Below are positions 58,094 through 64,000 of a DNA stretch of 64,000 nucleotides, piece by piece (the stretch's first letter is position 1; every line of letters begins with the position of its first letter). Origin of the DNA: Pelagicoccus albus. Lineage in GTDB: Bacteria; Verrucomicrobiota; Verrucomicrobiia; Opitutales; Opitutaceae. The stretch lies in the NCBI RefSeq assembly GCF_014230145.1, contig NZ_JACHVC010000013.1, forward strand, positions 62,001 through 126,000, in the 5' to 3' direction. A model generated the notes under the pieces. The model was not told the origin of the DNA and ran no database searches. It was given only the letters and a program-made list of their open reading frames with translations. A program made the translations under genes and the position numbers.

Positions 58094-60514
58094 ATGCGGA
58101 ATTTGCTACAGGTATTTGTCGGCTTTCTTTTGCTCGCTAGTACCGCTCTAGCGGAGCGCGAAACCTTGTCCATGGATTTCGGTTGGCGGTTCCATCTGGG
58201 CGATATTGAAATGCCGGTTCCGCAGTCTCATCACGAGACCTATTTGAGCACCAAGGCAGGAAATGCCCTCGGCCCCGCTTCTCCGGATTGGGACGATTCG
58301 GACTGGCGGGTTTTATCCGTGCCGCACGATTGGGCAGTCGAAGGGCCCTTCGATCCTCAAGCCAATGTGTCACAAGGCTATCGTCCACGGGGCATCGCTT
58401 GGTATCGACGCTCCTTCCAATTGTCGGAAGAGGATATTGGCAAAAATATCGAACTCCAGTTCGATGGAATCGCCTCGCATTGCACTGTCTGGATTAATGG
58501 GACTTTGGCGCATCGTAATTTCAGCGGCTATTCGTCCTTCCAGATCGATATGACGCCTTTCGCCCTGTATGGTGAAGAACTGAATACCGTTTCGATTCGA
58601 GTAGACGCTTCCGTGATGGAGGGCTGGTGGTACGAAGGCGCAGGGATCTACCGGCACACTTGGCTGGTAAAGCGTGACCCTGTGCATATCGAAACCGATG
58701 GCGTTTACGCTAATCCTATCCGTAAGGAAAACGGAAAGTGGACCATCCCGGTAGAAGTAGAGGTATTCAATAGCGGCGAGCTCGATGCGGAGATCGAAAT
58801 TGCCACCACCGTTTTCGACGTGACTGGCCGGAGCGTAGCGAGCGGCAAAACCAAAGCTGCCCCGAAAGCCCTCGAACAAATTACGGGCAAATACGAAATC
58901 CCTGTTTCCAAGCCTAAACTATGGTCGGTAGAGGAGCCGAATCTCTACACTGTCAGGACTCAGTTGATACGAAGCGGCGAGGTCGTTGACCAAGTCGAAA
59001 CCCAGTGCGGATTCCGGACCATTCGCTTCGATGCGAAGGAAGGCTTTTTCCTGAATGACGAGCCCGTAAAGATCAAAGGGATCTGCAACCATCAGGATCA
59101 CGCGGGCTTGGGTGTGGCCATTCCTGACGCCATGTGGGCGTTTCGTTTGGGTAAGCTCAAGGAGATGGGAGCCAATGCCTACCGCTGTACCCATGCCGCT
59201 CCGACCAAGGAGTTTTTGGAAGAATGCGACCGCATCGGAATGTTGGTGATGGATGAAAACCGGCATTTCAATTCCACGCCGGAGTACATTCGCCAGCTCC
59301 GTGGACTCGTTCGCCGCGATAGGAACCACCCCAGCGTGATTCTCTGGTCAGTCTTTAACGAAGAGCCGATGCAAGCCGAACGCACCGGCTACGAAATGGT
59401 GCGACGCATGGCAGCAGAAGTGAAGTCGCTTGACAGTACCCGTCCCGTTACGGCCGCCATGAGCGACGGTTTCTTTAGCGAGATCAATGTCTCGGCCGCT
59501 GTAGACGTCATGGGATTCAACTACAGCCAGGACAAGTACGACAAATTTCACGCCTTGCACCCAGAGCTACCGCTCATCTCTTCGGAGGATACGTCCGCCT
59601 TTGAAATGCGTGGCGAATACGAGACGGACACGGAGCGGAATTTAATTTCATCTTACGACACACAAGCGGCGTATTGGGGAAACACCCATCGCGAATCCTG
59701 GAAGATGATCAACGAGCGTCCCTTTATCGCCGGAGGTTTCGTCTGGACTGGCTTTGATTATCACGGTGAACCGCAGCCTCATGTGTGGCCATCCATCGGC
59801 TCCGTATTCGGATGCTTGGACATGTGTGGATTTCCGAAAACCGGTTTCTATATCCGCCAATCCCAATGGCTCGAAGGTGAGCACGTATTGGAAATTGCCC
59901 CACACTGGAATTGGCAAGGGCGAGAAGGCGAGGCGATCGAGGTATTGGGAATCAGCAATGCCGAGGAACTGGAACTCATCTTAAACGGGAAATCGCTGGG
60001 CCGCAAAACAGTCGATCCTTATGAGTTGGTAAGCTGGTCGGTGGCCTACGAACCCGGTGAGTTACTGGCAATCGCTTACTGCCAAGGTCGCGAGGTTGCT
60101 CGGAAAACGGTGAAAACCACCGGTCCTGCCAGCCAGATTGAATTGAGCTCCGATCGTGCGTCGCTAAGTGGTGATGGTGTGGATACGCTTCCCATCACTG
60201 TGGCCGCTCTGGACGATACTGGACTCTTCGTGCCAACTGCTAACCAGCGAGTTGAGTTCAGCATCGAAGGTCCGGGCAAGATCATCGGTCTTGGAAATGG
60301 CGACATCAATTCCCACGAACCCGAAAAGGGCCGCCGTCGCAGCCTCTACAACGGGCTTGCCCAAGTGATCGTGCAAACAGACCCCAGTAGTTCCGGAGCG
60401 ATTACGGTGACCGCCTACTCAAACGGCCTGATTGCTGGGAAATTCAGCATCCCCGTGGAGCAGGTCGAGCAGCCCGCTCGTGTGGCGATTCCTGAAAGCT
60501 CTGACGTGAAGTAG
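58094..60514 (+). CDS. GH2 beta-galactosidase-like glycosidase
   Basis: 806 residues with a signal peptide (MRNLLQVFVGFLLLASTALA); the start at 58094, ten bases after the GH3 stop, gives it, whereas a longer frame begins inside GH3. Domains: jelly roll (about 25-190, SVPHDWAVEGPF, QGYRPRGIAWYRRSF), Ig-like, barrel (about 315-600) with GFFLNDEPVKIKGICNHQDH, ANAYRCTHAAPTKEFLEECD, acid/base in WSVFNEEP (Glu423) and nucleophile in LISSEDTSA (Glu498), then DUF4982-type and Big/Ig-like C-terminal domains. It should remove terminal beta-galactose (or a similar beta-hexoside) from glycan antennae in the periplasm. Beta-glucuronidase or other GH2 activities are possible. Confidence 0.88.
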   Translation: MRNLLQVFVGFLLLASTALAERETLSMDFGWRFHLGDIEMPVPQSHHETYLSTKAGNALGPASPDWDDSDWRVLSVPHDWAVEGPFDPQANVSQGYRPRGIAWYRRSFQLSEEDIGKNIELQFDGIASHCTVWINGTLAHRNFSGYSSFQIDMTPFALYGEELNTVSIRVDASVMEGWWYEGAGIYRHTWLVKRDPVHIETDGVYANPIRKENGKWTIPVEVEVFNSGELDAEIEIATTVFDVTGRSVASGKTKAAPKALEQITGKYEIPVSKPKLWSVEEPNLYTVRTQLIRSGEVVDQVETQCGFRTIRFDAKEGFFLNDEPVKIKGICNHQDHAGLGVAIPDAMWAFRLGKLKEMGANAYRCTHAAPTKEFLEECDRIGMLVMDENRHFNSTPEYIRQLRGLVRRDRNHPSVILWSVFNEEPMQAERTGYEMVRRMAAEVKSLDSTRPVTAAMSDGFFSEINVSAAVDVMGFNYSQDKYDKFHALHPELPLISSEDTSAFEMRGEYETDTERNLISSYDTQAAYWGNTHRESWKMINERPFIAGGFVWTGFDYHGEPQPHVWPSIGSVFGCLDMCGFPKTGFYIRQSQWLEGEHVLEIAPHWNWQGREGEAIEVLGISNAEELELILNGKSLGRKTVDPYELVSWSVAYEPGELLAIAYCQGREVARKTVKTTGPASQIELSSDRASLSGDGVDTLPITVAALDDTGLFVPTANQRVEFSIEGPGKIIGLGNGDINSHEPEKGRRRSLYNGLAQVIVQTDPSSSGAITVTAYSNGLIAGKFSIPVEQVEQPARVAIPESSDVK

Positions 60515-60584
60515 ACAAAGCTGTGATCTCGCTTAAGCAAGGCATTGCCAAACCCGAGCCCAGTCGCCATCTAGGATGCTGTAA

Positions 60585-61448
60585 ATGGCAGACGACGCTT
60601 CCGAAAAACTCGAAAAACTTATCTCCCGACTAGGCATACCAAGCGACCCTTTGCTAAGCGATCGCAAGGGAGAGCTGATACTTCCGGAAAATATCATTTG
60701 TTTCCAACACGATTCGGCGGCCAAGTTGAACCAGCCTGCCGACGGCCGGGCATTGCACCACCGTTTCGTGCTCATCCTCGCGCTTTCTGGTGGAGCTACC
60801 GTCTGCGTAGAAGACAAGGCCGTTCGGCTGAAGGAAGGACGTGGCATGCTGGTATTCCCTTTCCAGTTCCACCACTATACCGATCCGCAGGGCGAGGACT
60901 TGAAATGGCTTTTCGTGACCTTCGAAGCCAAAGACGCAACGGAACTCGAACACCTGCGCTACCGATCCTTCAAGCTCGACGAGTCCCTGCTGACGCTAGG
61001 CGAGGACCTCGTCGAAACTTATCTGGGAAAGGACAACAACGACCTGCTCGTGATGCGTCTTGGGCTCATGCTGGGGGTCATTCGCCGCTTGAGTGGGCGT
61101 TCGCTTTCCAAGCTGCCCGAATCGACGGTAGAGGGTATCGTGCCCAGCGTTAACTTGGCGGCTTTGAACTCGAAAGATCAGCCCACGGTGGAGGAGATCG
61201 CGGCCTCGCTCGGCATTAGCGTAAGCCACCTGAGAGCCTCGTTTCGGGCTTCTTGTGGGATTAGTTTGGGTCGGCATCTGAGGCGGCTTCGCGTGGAAGA
61301 AGCTTGTCGTCTTTTACGCGTAACCAAGAAGTCTGTGGCAGAAATCGCGGACGAGTGTAATTTCAACTCCATCGATAGCTTCAGCCGCTGCTTCCGCTCC
61401 GTTTTAGGCGTTACGCCCTTGGCCTATCGCAAATCGTCAGAGAAGTAA
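60585..61448 (+). CDS. AraC-family regulator 3
   Basis: 287 residues. It has the same cupin-type sensor (about 40-150, RALHHRFVLILALSGGATVCVEDKAVRLKEG and LVFPFQFHHYTDPQGEDLKWLFVTFEAKD in two parts) and HTH pair (VEEIAASLGISVSHLRASFR; VAEIADECNFNSIDSFSRCF) as AraC 2, and the two are clear paralogues. It lies 70 bp after the beta-galactosidase gene on the same strand and so may be the last gene of the third operon, giving feedback, or have its own promoter. It ends at a strong terminator. Inducer unknown. Confidence 0.9.
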   Translation: MADDASEKLEKLISRLGIPSDPLLSDRKGELILPENIICFQHDSAAKLNQPADGRALHHRFVLILALSGGATVCVEDKAVRLKEGRGMLVFPFQFHHYTDPQGEDLKWLFVTFEAKDATELEHLRYRSFKLDESLLTLGEDLVETYLGKDNNDLLVMRLGLMLGVIRRLSGRSLSKLPESTVEGIVPSVNLAALNSKDQPTVEEIAASLGISVSHLRASFRASCGISLGRHLRRLRVEEACRLLRVTKKSVAEIADECNFNSIDSFSRCFRSVLGVTPLAYRKSSEK

Positions 61449-61459
61449 TGGCGTTTTGA

Positions 61460-61492
61460 TTACGCGAGCAGGGTTCTGCTCCATTCGCGTAA
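61460..61492. other. Hairpin downstream of AraC 3
   Basis: TTACGC-GAGCAG (61460-61471) pairs with CTGCTC (61476-61481) and, after a 5-nt bulge, GCGTAA (61487-61492). There is no T-run, so it may stabilise the 3' end or act on the minus strand only weakly. Confidence 0.45.
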
Positions 61493-61495
61493 AAT

Positions 61496-61538
61496 CGAGC
61501 GGTTAACGAAGCCTGAGCTTCGTCCGGGCTCGCTTTTT
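61496..61538 (+). terminator. Rho-independent terminator closing the glycan region
   Basis: Nested stem CGAGC/GCTCG (61496-61500 / 61528-61532) with inner ACGAAGC/GCTTCGT (61506-61512 / 61517-61523), followed by CTTTTT (61533-61538). It lies 48 bp after the AraC 3 stop. Confidence 0.8.
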
Positions 61539-61567
61539 GGCATCGAAGCTGATGCAAGCAAGTCATT

Positions 61568-62449
61568 ATGCGTCGCTTGTATTTTGTCCTCTCACTATTT
61601 TTTTGCAGCCTAACCTTTCTGCCTTCGGGATTTTCCTCCCTGAAGGTGACGACTTGGAACCTGAAGTGGTTTCCCGGCGGAATGAACCAGACCGATAAAT
61701 CCGCCATGCAGGAGCACATCGGTTTGGTGGCGGATACGCTGCGTGACCTGGACCCCGACATCCTGCTCGTGCAGGAAGTGAAAAGCCAAGAAAGTCTCGA
61801 TATGCTGGCGGAAGAAATGGGCACAGGACTGAAGGTGATCGCTGTGAGCCGATTCCCGGCTTCCTATTCCGAGGATCCCGACGGGATTGATGACCAGCAG
61901 GTCGGCATCCTCGCCAAAATGCCTGCCGTGGCCACCGCGACGCGTGAGTTCGAACGCGACGGCTTAGTCGACGCTCCGAGAGGCTTCGTTTTTGCCGCCT
62001 TCGAAACAGAAGGTGAATTGCTAGGCGTTTATTCGGTTCACCTCAAAAGCAACCGCGGTGAAGCGGCGGTCAATTTCCGCAAACGCGAAAGTTCAGCCAG
62101 AGCCATCGTTGGCCATGCGGAGGGAGTCGCCATCGGAAGTGAAGATAATTGGAGAGTGCCAGATGCGTTGATTATCGGGGGGGATTTTAATACAGAAGTT
62201 CCCGGAGATGTAGAGGTCCGAGCTGCGGAGAAAACGATGCAACAGCTGGCTCTTTATGGTTTTGAAAACGCCTACGGCGATCTGCCCTTGGAAAAGCGAA
62301 TCACGATTCCCGCGAGTGGTAGGTATCCCGCCACTACATTCGACCACATACTGTATCGCGGAATTGAGAAAGCCGGATCGGTTCGAATCCAGGAAGTCGA
62401 ATGGGAGCGATCGGACCATTATCCGGTTACGGTTGCGTTTGAGCTCTAG
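61568..62449 (+). CDS. Secreted endonuclease/exonuclease/phosphatase-family protein
   Basis: 293 residues with a signal peptide (MRRLYFVLSLFFCSLTFLPSG). The DNase I-like fold is clear from TTWNLKWFPGG, ILLVQEVKS (metal-binding Glu), GVYSVHLKSNRG, LIIGGDFNTEVPG (Asp-Asn) and ERSDHYPVTV (Asp-His at the C-terminus). Members hydrolyse phosphodiesters of DNA or RNA, or phosphoester bonds of lipids; secreted forms usually degrade extracellular nucleic acid for phosphate or carbon. No lipid- or sugar-specific motif is visible. It starts 29 bp after the terminator that closes the glycan region and is transcribed independently. Confidence 0.88.
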   Translation: MRRLYFVLSLFFCSLTFLPSGFSSLKVTTWNLKWFPGGMNQTDKSAMQEHIGLVADTLRDLDPDILLVQEVKSQESLDMLAEEMGTGLKVIAVSRFPASYSEDPDGIDDQQVGILAKMPAVATATREFERDGLVDAPRGFVFAAFETEGELLGVYSVHLKSNRGEAAVNFRKRESSARAIVGHAEGVAIGSEDNWRVPDALIIGGDFNTEVPGDVEVRAAEKTMQQLALYGFENAYGDLPLEKRITIPASGRYPATTFDHILYRGIEKAGSVRIQEVEWERSDHYPVTVAFEL

Positions 62450-62533
62450 TTGGCGGGCAGAAGTTAGAGCGGTTCTCGCCAATCGCTTGGAGAAAGAAAG
62501 GTAGCGGAACTAGCCGGGCAGATCGGTACGAAG

Positions 62534-62950
62534 TTACGTATTTGAGTTAGGCTCTTCTTTGGGCAATTCGCCTGACTTCCAGATATCGTTATTCGGTTTT
62601 GAATACTTGAAAAGGGAGATCAGTGCGGGGATAGCGGCTAGGGATGTGATTGTGATCACAGCCGCTTCTGCCAGCACGGGTTTCCCCACAAAAATGAACA
62701 AGTAGATTCCAAAGGAGAAGAGACCCACGAAGCCGAAGCCTAGCAGCCCAACGATCCAACGCCAGAAGGAGCTGATCAGGATGGCCTTCTTTTGCCTGTA
62801 TCCAATAAATCCTGCCGCCAAAAGTAACACCGCGAGGAGTGGGCCGAATCGACTAGTGAAGCCTCCGGTGTCGGTGGAAACCTTTTGCGCGAGCCGAGCG
62901 ATGGCTGGGACGAAGAGAGCAGTTACATAGAGCCAGTGGATAAGACGCAT
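62534..62950 (-). CDS. Small inner-membrane protein, function unknown
   Basis: 138 residues with about four hydrophobic helices (LIHWLYVTALFVPAIARL; FGPLLAVLLLAAGFIGY; WIVGLLGFGFVGLFSFGIYLFIF; AVITITSLAAIPALISLF) and a polar C-terminal tail (KPNNDIWKSGELPKEEPNSN). No family was recognised. Basic residues between helices 2 and 3 (RQKK) suggest a cytoplasmic loop. It is convergent with the endonuclease-family gene and stands alone. Confidence 0.6.
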   Translation of the reverse strand: MRLIHWLYVTALFVPAIARLAQKVSTDTGGFTSRFGPLLAVLLLAAGFIGYRQKKAILISSFWRWIVGLLGFGFVGLFSFGIYLFIFVGKPVLAEAAVITITSLAAIPALISLFKYSKPNNDIWKSGELPKEEPNSNT

Positions 62951-63096
62951 AAATGGCCTAGAAACACACTAGCCCGCCAAAGAGAGGTCAACCTGCAAGT
63001 AACGTTCTAAGCTCAGTTATTCGCATTTGGGAGCATCAATCCGATGCGAGTCAGCTTAGCGGGATCAGGCGTGGTCATAGGCCTTAGGTGAGTGGA

Positions 63097-63531
63097 TTAA
63101 GCTTGGTCACAACCGAGCAGCGGCATGTTTTTAACTTTATGGTAGCTCAGGGCCAGTTCGAGGCACTTCTCAAGCTCCGCAGTGGGCAGTGGATCGTCTT
63201 TGTGAAAAACAATGGCCCGGTTCCCCTCGAAACGAAAGGTATTTGGATACAGTGTCCTGAAGGTGCTAACCAGCTTGCTTTGGCAATGGAATAGGACCGC
63301 AAAGAGCTCCGCGTCTTTCGTCTTCCAGCCCAGACGAACCGGACTGCCTGCGATTGTCGCGTAGCTAGGCTCTCCCCATTTGAGCGTTTCTTCGACTTTC
63401 AAGATCGGATCGATTCGGCTTCCGACGGCTAGGATCAACTCCCAAATTTCCTCAAGCCGCGTTCGGATGTCGGAGGGCAGGGCGTCGAAGAAGGTTGCGA
63501 CCTTCTGGTTCGTGATTGGCTTCGAATCCAT
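63097..63531 (-). CDS. DUF1801 domain protein
   Basis: 144 residues, normal for the family. The pattern VATFFDALPSDIRTRLEEIWELILA, VEETLKWGEPSYAT, VRLGWKTKDAELFAVLFHCQ and LFRTLYPNTFRFEGNRAIVF (split between strands) matches DUF1801/YdhG-like proteins, small alpha-beta folds of unknown function thought to bind a ligand. No signal peptide, so cytoplasmic. It lies 32 bp after the methyltransferase gene on the same strand, so the two may be cotranscribed, without an obvious functional link. Confidence 0.8.
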   Translation of the reverse strand: MDSKPITNQKVATFFDALPSDIRTRLEEIWELILAVGSRIDPILKVEETLKWGEPSYATIAGSPVRLGWKTKDAELFAVLFHCQSKLVSTFRTLYPNTFRFEGNRAIVFHKDDPLPTAELEKCLELALSYHKVKNMPLLGCDQA

Positions 63532-63563
63532 ATTCTCAGTACAGGGCTAGGGTTATTTTAAGC

Positions 63564-64000
63564 TCAGCCGGTTTTCCTCGCATCGATGATGATAGACGCA
63601 AAGCCAATTACACCGCCCTGATTTCTAGGATCGAGTTTCGAAGACCTAAATATCGGGGCCACGTCGACATCCCAATCCGTTGTGTGAAAGACACCATGTT
63701 CGTCGTGGTACTCGAGAAGCGATACCGCAAATCCTGCTTGCTCGAAGACCTCACTGAACTCTTTGTATCCATAAACTACCTTGTGGTCGGCAGCCGGGTG
63801 ATCAAGCGGCCCGGGTCCACCTACTTGTACGGTCCTCTGATACTCCTCGTTGGGGAAGTGCTTATCCGGAACCGCTAGGCGAATGAATCCGCCCGTCTTT
63901 AAGTAGCGTTTAATCAAACCAGCCGCATGGCGGGCTTCCTCTACCGTAATGTGCTCGAATACATGCTCGCAAAGAAAGGCTTCGGCTTGTTGCTCCCCGA
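63564..64000 (-). CDS. SAM-dependent methyltransferase (partial, runs off the right edge)
   Basis: The minus-strand frame is open to base 64000, so the N-terminal part with the SAM-binding glycine loop lies outside. Visible are FLCEHVFEHITVEEARHAA and LIKRYLKTGGFIRLAVPD, which fit motifs II-III of class I methyltransferases acting on small molecules or lipids (similar to the WbbD/methyltransferase-11 type with an H-V-F/L-E-H step). After it VYGYKEFSEVFEQAGFAVSLLEYHDE is the final strand-helix part. A short TTG-started frame at 63917 is only the tail of this gene. Substrate unknown. Confidence 0.75.
   Translation of the reverse strand, partial: GEQQAEAFLCEHVFEHITVEEARHAAGLIKRYLKTGGFIRLAVPDKHFPNEEYQRTVQVGGPGPLDHPAADHKVVYGYKEFSEVFEQAGFAVSLLEYHDEHGVFHTTDWDVDVAPIFRSSKLDPRNQGGVIGFASIIIDARKTG

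Noticed and set aside
1-64000. tRNA, rRNA, CRISPR array or prophage genes
   Set aside because: No cloverleaf, rRNA-like stretch, regularly spaced repeat-spacer array, integrase or phage structural gene was recognised by reading; the only tandem array is the GGGTGCT repeat, which has no spacers.

Overview
The window reads as chromosomal DNA of a marine, glycan-degrading Verrucomicrobiota bacterium, most likely class Opitutae (Pelagicoccus/Opitutales-like). The grounds are gene content and style, not a search: a Caulobacter/Xanthomonas-type TonB-dependent receptor without SusD, many secreted glycoside hydrolases, an Opitutae-style ECF sigma factor next to a kinase/beta-propeller gene, a vanadium haloperoxidase, a PL14-like lyase and small dispersed palindromic repeats. 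Both ends cut genes: a TPR protein on the left and a methyltransferase on the right.

Layout. 1-5.1 kb: TPR-protein tail, tandem palindromic repeats, MDR oxidoreductase, secreted polysaccharide lyase-like protein, vanadium-dependent haloperoxidase. 5.2-10.8 kb: an orphan AT-rich gene, a Ser/Thr kinase with beta-propeller paired with an ECF sigma factor, and an orphan secreted protein. 10.8-18.4 kb: remnants of a small membrane protein, a DUF1152 protein, an aldo/keto reductase, a purine module (adenosine deaminase, NCS2/AzgA-like permease, and an alpha/beta-hydrolase apparently fused to the C-terminal domain of SAM hydroxide adenosyltransferases) and an S41 peptidase. 18.8-25.9 kb: a restriction-modification island on the minus strand (HNH nuclease, ribbon-helix-helix regulator with a putative operator, Dcm-type C5 methyltransferase, McrB-like AAA+ GTPase, DUF2357/PD-(D/E)XK nuclease, two small overlapping genes). 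Its organisation recalls LlaJI/BsuMI-type systems. 26-28.8 kb: a DUF3500 protein translationally coupled to a His-rich secreted protein, a 119-bp duplicated piece of a regulator gene, and a G-rich heptanucleotide repeat.

28.8-61.5 kb is the main feature: a long amino-sugar and glycan utilisation region. It starts with an AraC regulator divergent from a NagB-PIG-L fusion, a separate PIG-L deacetylase and a sodium:solute symporter, ending at a clear terminator. Then come a TonB-dependent receptor, GH2 beta-mannosidase, GH29 fucosidase, GPH symporter, BNR sialidase-like protein, a second AraC gene, GH20 hexosaminidase, GH92 alpha-mannosidase, a second GH29 fucosidase, a CBM9-like protein, an FHS-type sugar transporter, a ROK-type kinase, GH3, GH2 beta-galactosidase-like enzyme, a third AraC gene and a terminator. 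Together these activities fit stepwise removal of galactose, N-acetylglucosamine, alpha- and beta-mannose and fucose, the make-up of a fucosylated N-glycan. Amino-sugar catabolism would be supplied by the 29.8-34.4 kb operon. No endoglycosidase, PNGase, sulfatase or SusD was found.

61.5-64 kb holds ordinary genes: a secreted endonuclease/exonuclease/phosphatase-family protein, a small membrane protein, a DUF1801 protein and a partial methyltransferase. No rRNA, tRNA, CRISPR array, integrase or transposase was recognised.
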